This document shows positions 1 to 12,608 of a DNA stretch of 64,000 nt, one piece after another. Both the position numbers and the translations under genes were made by a program. The stretch spans positions 52,311,304-52,375,303 of the forward strand of contig CM050650.1 in assembly GCA_027574665.1 (NCBI GenBank), given 5' to 3'. How positions within the stretch are numbered: the stretch's first letter is position 1; the number at the start of each line of letters is the position of its first letter. The stretch comes from Rhynochetos jubatus. Lineage: Eukaryota; Chordata; Aves; Eurypygiformes; Rhynochetidae. The notes under the pieces were generated by a model. That model had not been told where the DNA came from. It did no database searches and saw only the letters and a program-made list of their open reading frames with translations.

Positions 1-645
1 CAGAGGAGGAGACTCCCCCACCTCTCTGGGCAGCCTGTCCCAGTGCTCTGTCACCCTCACAGGGAGGAAGTATTTCCTCACATTCAGTTTGAACCTTCTG
101 TTTCCCAGTTTATGGCCATTGCCCCTAGTCCTGTCACTGGACACCACTGAGAAGAGCCTGGCCCCATCCTCCTGACACCCACCCTTTAGATATTGATAAG
201 CATTGGTAAGATCCCCCCTCAGCCTCCTCTTCTCCCAGCTAAACAGACCCAGCTCTCTCGGCCTTTCCTCAGATGGAAGGTGCTCCAGGCCCTTCATCAT
301 CTCAGTGGCCCTGTGCTGGCCTCTCTCCAGTAGCTCCTTGTCCTTCTGGAATGGAGGAGCCCAGAACTGGACACAGGACTCCAGGTGAGGCCTCACCAGT
401 GCTGAGTAGAGGGGGAGGATAACTTCCCTCGACCTGCTGGCCACGCTGCTCTTCATGCATCCCAGGAAGCCATTGGCCTTCTTGGCGGTGAGGGCACACT
501 GTTGACTCACAGTCATCCTGTTGTCCACTAGGACTCCGAGGTCCTTTTCCCCAGAGCTGCCCTCCAAGACAACAGCCCCCAGCCTGTACTGGAACACGGC
601 TTGTTCTTCCCCAAATGCAGCACTTTACACATGCCCTTATTGAAT
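1..645 (-). repeat. CR1 LINE fragment, minus strand
   Basis: Read on the minus strand this is the 3' portion of a CR1 retrotransposon: the end of the ORF2 reverse-transcriptase protein and the sequence after it. The reverse complement carries typical CR1 words, such as CTCTACTCAGCACTGGTGAG (near 390-410) and GGAGAAGAGGAGGCTGAGGG (near 218-237). The frame is broken in places. The left end runs out of the window; the right (5') end fades near 645, typical of 5' truncation. It is closely similar to the plus-strand copy at 34672-35385. The element is not autonomous. Confidence 0.9.
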
Positions 646-1467
646 TGCATTTGATTTCTCCCCACCCAGGTTATGAGGAAACCTTGGCTTCTTTCACATG
701 TTGGCCTTATGCTTCCTGTGTTGGCCTTCTACTGAACCATGTAGTAACTGGCACATTCAAACACAGTTCTTCCAGGAAACTTCCTCCTAAGTTAATTTTA
801 TCTCCCATCTGTTTTTTTTCTTCTGATTCTGTCTTGCTGTTTCCATAGGGAGCCCCCATCACAAAAAAGATCACTCTCTTCTTGCCTTTGAGCTGCTTCA
901 GCATCTGAGTGAAGCTGATTGATAAACCAGCGGGCCAGCTGCTCAATTTTATAGATGGACAGGATAAGGAAATTGGAAATGCTCGCATTTTTAGCTTTAT
1001 TGTCACTTGTCCATGGTATAGGAGAAAATTAGATCTAAAAATGTTAATTGTAATTCTTTATGACATAGTTACAGTTGTCTTCTTAGATCCCTGTACTTTT
1101 AGTAAGGTTACAGGCCATGGGAAACATAAAGGAAAGCAGAAATAGTATTTTCTGCCCCAGGGTACTACGAACTGATGATATGGCTTTGCTGAAATTCTGT
1201 CCTTAAAATTCCACTGATGCAGTGAGGGAGTGTAGATAATTTTTTCAGAAGATAACATTAACTAACATCCTAGCAGATTACCACAGGCCACTAGACTGAT
1301 TCTCACTGCAATGGTAAATGTTCCCAGGAGTCTGCAGTATTGTCAGAGTACTTCAGTAGCTTCTAGGTGTTTTACAGCAATCAGATTCCTAGCTTTGAAA
1401 GCTGTTATTTGGTAGCAAAAGTTGTTGTGCAAAACACATACTTTAAAATTTAAAATTTGGAGAACAA

Positions 1468-1878
1468 GTCTTATGACAAGCAACTCAAGGAGCTGGCTTG
1501 TTTAACCTGAAGAAAAGGAGGCTCAGGGGATACCTGATTGCTCTCTACAGCTACCTGAAAGGAGGCTGTAGGGAGGTGGGTGCTGGCCTGTTCTCCCAGG
1601 TGACTGGTAGTAGGACAAGAGGAAACAGCCTCAAGTTGCATCAGGGGAGGTTTGGATTAGATATTAGGAAAAATTTCTTCACTGAAAGAGTGGTCAGGCA
1701 TAGGAACAGGCTGCCCAGGGACGTGGTGGAGTCACCATCCCTGGAGGTGTTCAAGGAACATGTAGACATGGAGCTTGAGGACATGGTCTAGTGGGTGTGG
1801 TAGTGTGGGGTTGATGGTTAGACTGGATGATCTTACAGGTCTTTTCCAACCTTAGAGATTTTGTGTGATTCTGTGAAA
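1468..1878 (+). repeat. CR1 LINE fragment, plus strand
   Basis: This is a 5'-truncated CR1 copy containing the last part of ORF2 and the 3' untranslated region. An open frame at about 1498-1788 gives the C-terminal CR1 signature: a [23 protein letters not shown] stretch, then RTRGNSLKL and [19 protein letters not shown]. It ends in the usual CR1 tail, with a GGATGATCTTACAGGTC-like word followed by TGTGATTCTGTGA. It has diverged moderately from the other copies, so it belongs to a different subfamily or is older. Confidence 0.9.
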
Positions 1879-4230
1879 ATTAAGTATTTACCATCTATCT
1901 CCTCTTAATTGAAAATCTAGAAAACCCCATAAATCACGTCTGTGTTATAAGAAAAATATATTAAGAGGTATCAGTGAATTGCATGCATATACTTTATTAT
2001 CAGCTATGCTATTAGCAATATGGATGACTGATGGATATCACAGGTTAGGACCTTGTTTGAAAGAAAGTTCCTTTCTTACACTCTAGAACAAACATAGCTC
2101 AAAAACATTGTAAATGAACCTCAAGAAAGCAAATTGGAAATTGAAGAATATTAAACAAAAAGTAAAGTGTATAGAGGAGAAAACAGGCTAAGGAAACTTG
2201 CTTGGAAAGTTCAAAAAAGTTCAGAACATGGATGTTGTACGGTCCTGCGTTGTTGTTATAGGACACCATCAAGTCAGGGAGCCCTGTCTTTTGTGCTGCC
2301 TGACTTGTCTTTATTTTCTGTTTTTCTATTGTTTTGGAATAAAATAGATGCCCTTGTTTGGTTTTGAAATGCTGTTAGGGGTTGTCTTCTGCAGCCTTTC
2401 TGAGTAGCTACCTGACCTATGTGCTGTGCCAGAAAAAAATCTTTACTGATCTTTGCAAGAAATAAAAGGCCTGTTACGATCTGCAGTCACAATGCCTTGG
2501 AAAGAAAGGATTCATTCCTTTCTTGCCTAGAGTAACTGGGATACAGTGGTGATAGCCTTCTCTCCATGAGTGCGCTCCCTTCAACAGGAATAGGAGGAAG
2601 ACACAGTAGCTTGTTGATGCTGTAACAGTACTGTTATATTTGGATTTTCCTGGGTTTGTGGCAGGAGGAGACTAAAGCTGAATTCATACTTTTTTGTGTT
2701 CTTAGAGCAACACAAACTTTGGCTTCCACTGTGCAAAAGTACTATGAACTGTCTTCGGATCATAACATTTATTACAAAATACTGGCTTGTTTTTAGTGAA
2801 AAGTATTATATGTGTTTTGATTATATTGACAAATTACACTGGTTATGCTGGATAAATGCATGGTGTTCAGGATTGCTCTAATCTTTAGTTTTCTGGAGAT
2901 AGGTGCTATGACACAACTTAATTATCTCTTTTAACTAGAAGCTGTTTTCTCTTTGTTTCGTCCTTCTGTGTGTTCCCCACCAGCACCCACTGGGAAATAC
3001 CAGCAACCATTATTAAGGGATATGTATATTTGCTAACATTGTTCTCATTTGTCTTTATCTGGGGCTCACACTTCAGGCCCTTTCCAGAAGGATTCATCAT
3101 ACATGATGTTAACAGCTTTCATTTTCTCTGCAGACCAAAGGTAATTTGTCTTTTATCCTGCAGAGACTTTCCTCATTCACTCTTTATTTAATTATATTCC
3201 TCTGGTTTGAAGAAATTTCAGTTTTCATAGAAGAAAACCTAAATGAGTTAAGATGAAAATGACCCTGCTTTTTCTTTCTTTTAACTATATATGCAATAGA
3301 TATTTGTATAGGAGAAAAAGGTGACATACTGAGTCATGCTTGCATGGTTGGGTGCTTGGAGTCTAATTGCTACATTTCCACATTAAACAGTTGCTGCTTA
3401 TTCTTTAAACTTCCTGTTCCCATCCCAGCAGAACTAAGTTTTCTGTCCAATTTGTTAGAAACCCAGACAGTGCTGTTGCTGGAGTGATGCTGAAGGCTTC
3501 ATCGTGTAACTATAGTAGGGCTTTTGGTTCTGCTTAGGAGTTTGACAATGTGCCATTGTGTCTGTTTAAATGCTCTGGAAGTGTTCATAATGATTACAGT
3601 GCTGGGTCACCCATTGTTTTTTGCTTCAAAGCTTGATTTAACCAAGGAAGACATAACAATTGACATCATGGGAGAGGGAATGGGCATGAAGTCAGCTCCA
3701 CTTCTAGTATGTTGTATTAAGAATATAGCAAAAGTGAAAGGAAATTAATGTAATTGTGGCAAGATTGCAAGAGATCGCTAGTTCAAGTCCATATAATAAA
3801 GATCAAGCAAAGTTGCTTAGAATCAAAACTGCTAGAGCCAGGAATAGTTTAGGAAAAAAATAAATTCTTAAGTAAGAATTATTTTCTTCACTGGTAACTT
3901 TCCTGGGTAAGTATTCTCCATATAAGTAAGCATCCAAGGAAGCTATATGCTGTAAAGTTCAGGCTTGAAAGTTTTGTTTCCATGGCACTCTGTCTTTGCT
4001 GGAGACACCAAAAAGCTGTTGGTGTTTTCACTGCTTGCTTTATGACAAAAAAATGCTTATGAAAATAAAGTTTTATCAACTACAGAAGCAGATTTTTTTT
4101 CCTGCTCTTTCTCCCTGGCTGCAAGTTCAGTTAATATCTTTCCTCTCTGGTAAACAGATGGTCCAGTGAATATAGGCTTTTCTTACTCTCTGAGCAACTG
4201 CTGAAGTGGAGATAATGTAATAAGTACTAT

Positions 4231-4272
4231 AAAAAAAAAAGGGGGTGGGGGGGGGTGGAGGGGGAAAAAAAA
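4231..4272 (+). repeat. A-run / G-run / A-run low-complexity tract
   Basis: A run of ten A at 4231-4240 is followed by G-rich sequence at 4241-4265 (G5-T-G9-T-GG-A-G5) and then another A-run. The central G9 can be divided into two runs, so four G-runs of three or more are available on the + strand and a G-quadruplex could form. No gene or promoter signal is seen beside it. Confidence 0.7.
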
Positions 4273-5804
4273 GCTGACCATTGAGAAAACTTTATATTAA
4301 GTGGGAACAAACAAGTAACAAACACTGTAGCATTTTTTCCCAACAAGAAGGAACTCCAGTGTGTGTAATGACAGACTGGTGAAATGAATTCCAAACACAC
4401 AGAAGAAAGTTCTCTCTGTTAAGGCATTTTTTTTCACAGAGTTTACAATTCTGTGTCATGCAACCAGTATCTCGGAGAACATGTTATCTCCTTGAAAAAA
4501 AATGTGTTGTTCATTAGTAAGTTGGGTTTTCATGATGGAAAACATGAAGTTATACAAGATGTATTTATGTCTTAAATGAATAGATGCTGTATGGTTTTAT
4601 AGCTCATAAAAATGTTTGGTTTATTTTATTTCCCCTAGTAAATGTCTTTTTAGGTCAAGTTTACAAGCACTCCCAAGGCTTTTGTAAAATAAAGCAGTCT
4701 TGAAATCAATTAATATTCTTTGAATAAAATATGAGGCAGATACCCTTGCGCAATGACACTGATTTGACACATGGTCTTAAAAGATATTTCAGTTCTCAGT
4801 TCTGTTAGGATACTTGTATCACTCCAGTCAGCTTGGAATTATTTTCCTTCCCAGAAGATGTGACTAGTCTGTCATGAGTAAAGCTGCCTTGTTTTAGCTG
4901 GTCAGACAAATAAAGTCAGGCTGTTGTTCCTCTCTTCTAGTCCCATTTATTGGTATAGCTACTTTTTTTCTTATTGCATCTACTGGAGCGTGAAGCACTC
5001 ATTGAATCAATTGTGTCAGTCAGTACCTTTATGGACAACCAAAAAGTTTTGTAAGATTTTCAGCTCTTACTAAAGCCTTCAGCATGTTGTTTGTCAAGCG
5101 ACTGGCCATTTTAAAGGACTGGCTAATCATCTGGTTTAGAACTGTTAAGCCCTTCCAACCTTGTACTCTTTTATACAGAACTGGTAGGTTTTAGTTCTGG
5201 TAACAGGTGAAGGATGATGAATACGCGTGATGTTGGAAAAAAAATCCCAGCAGATTGCAGCTTTGCATGTATGTAACTATTACTTAGTCCAGTTTCTGTG
5301 TATGATTTCCCCTATACTCTTAGGTTCAAGATGCCAACGAAGGAGGTTTCCTCCCATGGGCCTGCAATTTTCTGTGCCCTTTCAATGAAGCTCTGTATTC
5401 CCTTTCCTTGTGTAAAGTGTTCCAATTCTAGATGCTCCCTTAATCCTCATTTGAAGTCCTGCAGCTTTTACTCCTGAGGCTCAGTTGTCCTCCACCTATA
5501 GCTGTATCTTAGCATATCTCAACCTTTGAGGTATCCTTTGACACGGAACTCTGCCATAAGGTGCAACTTCCCTGCATGCTGCAACTTAGCTTGGCTTCTA
5601 GATTGTTCACAGTCCCTTTGTTACTGGGCTGTAGTGGATTATCATTCATTCATCAATATTTTATCCTTAACAGTGAATAATTCCAAAATTACTCACAGTA
5701 ACAACTTTGATACCTTCACATAAGGAATTTGTGGCTGTTGCTTTTTGTTTAAAGCAACAGTTTTTATCGGAAAGGGTGTTTATTTCTTAGAACACGAGCT
5801 TTAT

Positions 5805-5870
5805 TTAAATTAATTAAATTTAATAAGAATTTATTTACTAATTTAGATTTATTTAGCTATTTAAAGTCTG
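5805..5870. repeat. AT-rich patch
   Basis: This stretch is nearly all A and T, with overlapping TTAATTAAATT and TTTATTTA words. It is low-complexity intronic sequence and no function is visible. Confidence 0.6.
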
Positions 5871-6201
5871 TTGCAAAGCTTGTGGTAAAAATTATCCCAG
5901 AACTGTGTTGTCCTATGATGTAGTTTATTCTACTCCAAATTGCTAGAATTCCAGAGACAAGGTACAGTTTATCACAGCCTATCTTTGGTCTTCATTTTTA
6001 TTCTGGTCTGTCAGTATTGCAAATTGTGGGTAACTGCCATGTCTCTGTATCTCAGAGCTACATACATAATTTATATCCTTTCACATCTAGTTAAGCGCTG
6101 CAGGTTTTTGCCACAGCTGTTCCTCCCACAATTACTCTTTTCAAAAACCCTTTTGCCATTGTGGTGTCCCTAAGTCTGGGTAGCCTCTGCCTGTGCAGCC
6201 A

Positions 6202-6229
6202 GAGAGCACGTGAGCAGTGCTCTCACGTG
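6202..6229. promoter_or_regulatory. Interleaved palindrome with two CACGTG E-boxes
   Basis: CACGTGAG at 6207-6214 is the exact reverse complement of CTCACGTG at 6222-6229, with a 7-nt spacer. GAGAGCAC at 6202-6209 is the exact reverse complement of GTGCTCTC at 6217-6224. The two dyads overlap. Each CACGTG is a canonical class B E-box (USF/MYC/MITF-type bHLH-ZIP site). That the site acts as an intronic regulatory element is inference; only the sequence pattern is seen. Confidence 0.35.
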
Positions 6230-7412
6230 ATGGCTAATGACACCCATCAAATCACTGAAATATATTGGTAAGTTCAAAATGTCTTTTGTCCCTCCAGCTC
6301 CACTATTTCTTCAAATAGCTTTCATTTTTTAAAAAAGCTTTCCTAATTCTAGAAGTCAGAATGGGCTCTGTAACCTACAGCCTAGATATTTGCCTTTCTT
6401 TGGTGATGTTGGCTCTTGTTCATTGTCCTTTCCTCCCATTCTCCTTTGGTTACCTTTGGTGGTACCTTTTTCTCCTATTGTCTTGTGCTTTTCGGCAATG
6501 CATTGCCATTTGGCAATATCCTCTCCCCCCATATATACTCTTCTAGTGTTTGTAGTCAAGACTAATACTGGCTAATAAAATTTGAAAACACTTTAAAAAA
6601 CAATGAACAAATATGTGGAATTAGTGGGCAGAAACTCTGGGTTTGATCCAAAGATCTCGCTGTTACTTTGACATCTGGGAAAAATGTGCCTACCTTTCTC
6701 AGCAACAAATTAAATGTATTCTAATGAATTATTTTGTATTTATTACTTGCAATGTTCAATGGGTGCTGTGGAACAATAATTGTGTCACCAGAGACATAGT
6801 AAGAGAGCTTTTATGACCATAACAGTGCAGTTACTTTGACATTCATCTAGTCTTTGGAAAGCAAAAAGCTTCCTCTGCCCATTTTTTTGTATGTTCCCCT
6901 TTTGCCTTCATCCCCCAAGTTAGGGAATCCTCTGAGACCGGCTTTGTTTATCATTACTGAAGCAACTCTTCCCTAGGGAAGGAAGCTACCTGTGACTTTT
7001 TTCCAGCAAGGTCACTGTGAGCAGTAGACAGCAGGACCTGCTGGGGATGTTTCAGGGTTTTCTTTTTAGCTTTCTGACTGGGTCTTGCTCAGTCTCAAAC
7101 TGAAGACCCAAGAAAGGCAGCATCTTTCTTTTATTGATAGACTGCCTGACTGGTTTGCAGAAATCATCTGTTGTGGAGAAGAGATAAGCCACCAGCTGAC
7201 TCGGCTCTTGTTGTCAAAGAGGGCTGAGGCACGTCTATGAAGTGGAGTTCTGTCCATTGTCTTGTAGACTTACCAGGGACTGGGGATTTAAATATAAGTG
7301 GTGTACTGAAATAGTCAGTATCATCTCCTGTGACTACGTCCTGAGACTGATCAGTAGAACTAGACATGAATAAGAGAAAAATGAACAGTGTAACTTTTCT
7401 TTCCCTCTGCAG

Positions 7413-7681
7413 AGTTGACCCCTGAGGAGAAAGCCATGAGGATTGCCAAAGCTATGCGTAAGCAGTCATCAGAGGTGAAAGAGAAATGGGAGAACCTAAA
7501 TGCTAGTGCCAGTATCTGGCAGAAGCAAGTGGACAAAGCATTAGAAAAACTGAAAGACCTGCAGTGTGCCATGGATGACCTCGATGCTGACTTGAAGGAA
7601 GCTGAAAATGTGAGGAATGGCTGGAAACCTGTGGGAGACTTGCTCATAGATTCATTACCAGATCACATTGAGAAAACTACA
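7413..7681 (+). CDS. UTRN: UTRN exon (DMD exon 59 equivalent): last spectrin repeat, first part
   Basis: This 269-nt exon is the longest in the window. The acceptor is TCCCTCTGCAG and the donor is ACA|GTAAGT. Two bases complete a split codon, then [17 protein letters not shown] opens the exon, followed by helical heptad sequence with tryptophans at spectrin-repeat positions ([26 protein letters not shown]) and the end [11 protein letters not shown]. This is most of the final spectrin-type triple-helical repeat, which spaces the actin-binding end from the dystroglycan-binding end. The exon ends on a complete codon. Its length equals DMD exon 59. The alternative AG two bases downstream (7413-7414) would break the length match. 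Confidence 0.95.
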
Positions 7682-9904
7682 GTAAGTGTGCAACTCCTGG
7701 GAAATATTTAGCCTGTGTGAAAGTCAGACCCCTCCATTCATCTACCCCTAGTCACATTAGCTATGTATACTCTGTATACTTAAATTCTCATGTTCAGTTT
7801 AAAGTTCCCTTTAAAGACCAGATCTGAGGGCTCAAGGAACGTTCAGTACAGTGCCACATTTGCTCTGTCAGCTGTGATTGCAGAAGCACATGTGATCAGC
7901 AGGCTACAGATGAGTGCAGAATATAACATTTGTTAAATGAAAAAAACTGTGTTCTAGGATTTAAATATTTTCCTCCTAGAAATACTGACTAATCCATAGT
8001 GAGGGCACAGGTGCATTTGGAACTTTGCCTAGGCACTGGCCTATGAGTGAGCTGAGTCAGTTACCCAGCAGTTGAGAGTAGGTTTCCCTCTTTTTGTAGT
8101 GGTGAGCTGTCAGATCTGCCAGCCATCATGTATAGCTTTCTTCCTAGAAAAACATGTACAGCTCTCTCAGTCATAGGGCAGTGCATGCATAGTCTTAATT
8201 TCTGTTCCTTAACTTTCACAAACTTTACACGTTCGTTGTATATTTTAGCTTGTATGAGTTAAAATTTGAATTTGTTTTTACTTTAGCCTGGTTTCTCCTC
8301 AGTATTATTTCAAAGTGAAGAACACGTACTACTGTATAATGTCCTCGTGGGCATACCGGTTCTTGCAGCCAGGGTTCCAGGCCACCCTTGCAGGGCTTGG
8401 CACCCCAAGGCATGGCTGCTCATGATGGGTAGTAGTCGTCCCCTGCTTAGCTGTGTATACACATCTAGGTAGAGGAAATTGCTGTTGCAGGCAAATTTAG
8501 TAGTAATCACCAAGGTTCTGTTTCACAAGGACAACTTTTTAGTTTTTAAGGTCAAGAATGAGTATGGCAAAACATAAGAGAACCCTGGGGTCATTTATGT
8601 ACCTGTCCATCTATGTCTTCAGCATGGGATGCTGATGTTAGAAGAATGAAGGGCCATGTGCTGCAACCAGTTGTCTGCGGATTCCCTGTGTGTACACAGC
8701 CTGTGTACTCGTATGAGATTAACACAGGACTGCAATGTTTCATGTATATATCAACATGAATCCTCATTCTCCAAATTTGGTTGTTACTTTCAGGTTTAAT
8801 GGAACCAAAATCTTTAACATAAAGGCGGTCAAAGCTGATTTATATCCAGACTGCTGTGATTTAAGAATAGTAATGCGTCTGTTCCTCCCACTCATACATT
8901 TTAATATAGATACTAAAGCAAGCATTAAGATGCTGAATAGCTCTTTGTTCTCATGTGGAGAAGTTATTTGTCGTCTCTTGATGGCATTTTCTGTAAAGAG
9001 TAGTTAAGCAGAGTCTCTTAGATTTTCATTGCTGTGGAAAAACTGAAACATCTGCTGATGTAATAGGGGTCTGTTGCCTGTCCAGAAGCCAAACACTTAA
9101 TTTTTGCCAGTAGGTGCTTTCTGTTCCTGGCCTTCATAGAAGAGGTTTTGAAGGAAGGTAAATAATTGAATTGTAGAAAGAAAATACTTTTTCCAGTTGT
9201 TTTTGGCTTGTTTCATGATGTTTAATCAAGCTGTTTATAGGATTAAACAATTAACTGTTCACAGCAAGAAAGACATTTGATGCATCTTTTCAACTGTAAC
9301 TAAAACATCAATTTTGTCTTAATACTGTATTTAGTTCCATTTGATTCAATAAACCTTTTTCTTCTTTTTAATCATTGTAATAGTTTTACTCTACAGTTCT
9401 AATCAGGTAAGACATTGTACTCATTTTCCTTAGAAGATACGTTCCTTCATGCTTTGCTAATTCAGTAATAGTTTTTAAATTGAATTTTTGTCAGCTGCTA
9501 ATACTGGAAAACTGTAGTTACTGAACACATTTTTTTTCTTAAGAGCACTTCACACACTGCATACTGTTAAAGTACCTGACAGACCACTGCGTATTTCTTT
9601 GAGGAAAGAAAAGCTCTAAAGCCATATGGTACCACTAAAAACCTTATTTAAATCATTTTAGGGTGCAGTTTGGATATGGGCATTTGGGTAAATTTCATAC
9701 TGTATTTCTCTAAAGATGGATATAAAGGAGTTAATAAGAATATTGAAGTGAGTGAACTGTCTTTGCTGGAGAACTCAAGAGTTGTGTGCAGTTGTTTAGG
9801 ATAAGCTGCCGTGGTGGGCAGGTCAGCGCCACGTTGAGTTTAGAGTGGCTTTTGTGTTGCTCAGATGTCCATTAAGCACAAATGTATGCTTCTTATTCTT
9901 CCAG
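7682..9904 (+). other. UTRN: UTRN intron (59 equivalent), 2.2 kb
   Basis: The intron runs from GTAAGT to TCTTCCAG and is phase 0. No interspersed repeat was recognised. The sequence is ordinary AT-rich intron with short T-runs, and I see no gene or RNA in it. Confidence 0.85.
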
Positions 9905-10051
9905 GCTTTTAGAGAAGAAATTGCTCCCATCAACTTGAAAGTTAAAACAGTGAATGATTTGTCCAGTCAGCTGTCTCCGCTTGACCTTTATCCATCATTA
10001 AAGATGTCTCGTCAACTGGATGATCTTAATATGCGGTGGAAACTTTTACAG
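9905..10051 (+). CDS. UTRN: UTRN exon (DMD exon 60 equivalent): end of last spectrin repeat
   Basis: The exon has 147 nt, exactly 49 codons, between TTCTTCCAG and CAG|GTATTC. It encodes [19 protein letters not shown], then a stretch containing [16 protein letters not shown] and the closing helix [14 protein letters not shown]. The tryptophan in MRWKLLQ is the usual core residue of the third spectrin helix. The exon joins in phase 0 on both sides. The [13 protein letters not shown] wording is utrophin-like; dystrophin has a different sequence here. Confidence 0.96.
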
Positions 10052-11514
10052 GTATTCTTCTGAATGTGTACACTAGGTGTGTGGGGAGGGATGCTTCTTA
10101 CTTTCTTCAGTTCTCTTAAAAGACACATTATTAACATTTGTTCATTATTTCAGTCTTAAGGTGTTACTCTAGTGGTACCAAAGCAACAAAGGGAGCTTTC
10201 TTTCCTTTTGTAGCTTGGCCAAAAGCTTTTCCTTTCAAGCTATCTCAGCAGCTTACTCACTCCAGAGACTGCATTAATCTCTGGAGACTATCAGGAACTA
10301 TTGCTGCATGCTTTCTTGTATGTCTGACAGCAGTATTTTTATTGCATAAATCATTGTTACTGAAGATTGGTGCACATATTTCTGTTTTGTTTCCAGCTTG
10401 CATGAAAGATGTTTTACTTCGTTTTTGAATGTTCAGTTTCTGCAAGGGATTTCACTTAAAGTGACTTAAGTATTGGTAGAGCTGTAAGATGATGTGAGCA
10501 ATAGCACATTTAGCGTTGTAAAACAGAAGAGGATGTGCTGCGAGAGAGATTCATATTGCTTAGTTATGGTTATTGTGCTTAAATGGTCTGAGAAAGGTAA
10601 ATCAGTGTGCCTGATTACAGCTCAAACTCATGCACACTTTCAGTGACTGATTTAATGAAGTTTCTTATGTCACTTAAAGCTCGTTTATAAATTTTTTGAT
10701 AAATTTCTTTATCAAAAGAAATCTTTCTCTTTTTTTTTTTTTTTTTTTTTATAGGAATTACTTACTGTTAGTCAGCTGCTCCTTATTTCTTTACCAGGCT
10801 TCTAAGAGTGATATTAAGCGACTGAAAGAACTGTGGGAAGGATGTAGGATCTGTCACCTCTCTAGCTGAGGGTAGTGGGACTGAATTTTCCAAACCTGGG
10901 CATCAGTTTTGACTCAGTGGCTTCTGACAGACAAAACTATTAATGTCCCATAACAGACCTTCCCTTTCCTAGTTTAATTTGGTAGTGGGATTCTTTTTTT
11001 TCCCATTGTTTTTTTGGAGTGGGGGGAAGTGGGTTGTTTGGTGTGGTGTGTGGTGTTTTTTGTTTTGGGGTGGGGGTTTTTTTGGTATTTATTTTTTTTT
11101 GTCCTCTCAAATTGAGTTAACCCAGCAGTCAGACTGCTGCTGGGCATGCTAGTGCAGTTTCAGTTAATAAACCAGGGGGGAGTCATGTCAACCAGTATCT
11201 TCCAAAATGGTTCTGTGATGGAAAGGCAGCTGTGAGATCAGAAACTTCAACAGTCAGTTATAGTCATCATGAAACTAATACTGTTCGTTACTGATGTGCA
11301 ATACTTGCATGAGAACACTGCAAGCTATGAACATGACTTTCATCAAGCAAACGAAAGGATAAAAGTAGCCTTGAATAGCTGCATTTCAAATAAGTGTTAC
11401 GACACACAAACAAATTTAACTAAAAATGAGTGTAAACACATGTTTTTATTATCATAGCCCTGGTGTTACAAAGTAAATGCAATGTAAGGCTTGTGTATGT
11501 GTGCTTATGTGTAG
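10052..11514 (+). other. UTRN: UTRN intron (60 equivalent), 1.5 kb
   Basis: This phase 0 intron contains a run of about 20 T near 10732-10752 and a G/T-rich low-complexity stretch at about 10990-11100. The acceptor is TGTGTAG at 11508-11514, with a weak pyrimidine tract of alternating T and G. No gene is seen inside. Confidence 0.85.
10990..11100 (+). repeat. G/T-rich low-complexity stretch
   Basis: The + strand is almost free of C and A for about 110 bases, with blocks such as GGAGTGGGGGGAAGTGGG, GGTGTGGTGTGTGGTG and GGGGTGGGGG separated by T-runs. Several G-runs of three or more lie close together. It has the look of simple sequence formed by slippage. Confidence 0.6.
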
Positions 11515-11593
11515 GTGTCTGTAGAGGATCGACTTAAACAATTACAGGAGGCACACCGAGATTTTGGGCCTGCATCACAGCACTTTCTTTCCA
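11515..11593 (+). CDS. UTRN: UTRN exon (DMD exon 61 equivalent): linker before WW domain
   Basis: This 79-nt exon begins GTGTCTGTAGAGGATCGAC and ends at TTTCTTTCCA before GTAAGT. It encodes [18 protein letters not shown] and then PASQHFLS plus one base of a split Thr codon. It closes the third helix of the last spectrin repeat and forms the linker to the WW domain. The [12 protein letters not shown] segment is nearly invariant in dystrophin and utrophin. The length equals DMD exon 61. Confidence 0.96.
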
Positions 11594-12608
11594 GTAAGTT
11601 CTTTGAATTAATAGATGCATATGATGTCTTTCTCAAACACTGACTGCTCCTTACTCCAGGTCTCCCTATGGCTTGAGGAACAGGAAGTTCCTCGTCCATG
11701 TTCCTCTACCTCCCTGTTTTTGTAGGTGTGCTTCATCTTCGTAACTCCACTGACATTCCCACTGGTATGCTTCCCCAGGAATCACTGTAATATCTTGCTG
11801 AGTTGTGGTGTGCCCCCAGTTGCTTTATTCTTTGTCCTCTCTTTGCCTCAAGGTCTGACCTGTGGCTCTTGCATAATCGTGATGTGTTCATAACCATATA
11901 TTCTCATCCTCTGCTACTTCTGTTTCCTGCCCACACTTGCTGGTGACACAAAGGATGAGCTGCCTCGATTTTTTTTTTTTTTTTTTTTTTTAATGGCTTC
12001 ATGTCATACATTCCTGGAACTTCAAAGTGGGCAAAGCAAACCTGCATCACTTCTTGAAACCCATCCTTGCATCTTGTTCTATTTAGCGGAAAGTTTAGAG
12101 ATGTAAGCCTGCAGTCTGCCATGTACTGAAAGCGGGTGCTTCTCATTTGACTTGGAGGTTACAGACAGATAGGTTGTGATACCCAGATCCATGTTGATTT
12201 TCTGATATTCTACCCTATCTGCCATCATCAAAGGTCATGATACAAAGTGTTAACCCAATCAGAAATCTGTTTTTTATGAGGGTTTCAATAATAAAGACTA
12301 AATTATTGCAGAAATTGAGAAGTGAACATAAAAATTAGCAGCTCTGTCCCAGAGATTGTGCTGTGTGTCACTGCATAGCTAAGCATTTAATATAATTTAC
12401 AACAATAAATAAATCTTGATTTCTTTTTGAGTTACATGACAACCATGTTCTTATTTTTAATAACTACTAGTTATTCAGTAAACATCATGGTAAACAGGAT
12501 ACAATGTATTTAAAATACTATAGCTCCTATGCCAAATAATGATTCCTAGAGGCACTTTGTCCTTTTTTTAAATTAACAGAACAAACAAACAACTTCAAAA
12601 ATATATTA

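Larger units (their letters stand above)
1..7412 (+). other. UTRN: UTRN intron (DMD intron 58 equivalent), 3' part
   Basis: No exon was recognised here. The segment ends in a pyrimidine-rich tract and CAG just before 7413. It contains a minus-strand CR1 fragment at the left edge, a plus-strand CR1 at about 1468-1878, a G-rich tract at 4241-4265, an AT-rich patch at about 5805-5870 and an E-box palindrome at 6202-6229. I looked for the preceding 121-nt exon by expected protein similarity and did not find it, so it probably lies to the left of the window. Confidence 0.8.

Noticed and set aside
302..499. Minus-strand 65-codon frame and its twin at 34757-34954
   Set aside because: Both are alternate-frame readings of CR1 ORF2 remnants, not separate genes.
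3740..3800. GTTCAAGTCC-like word, considered as a tRNA B box
   Set aside because: No A box or cloverleaf pairing fits around it.
1..7412. Search for the preceding utrophin exon (121 nt)
   Set aside because: No stretch ending in G before a GT donor gave the expected VFLADQP-type protein sequence, so the exon is taken to be outside the window. A computed alignment would settle this.
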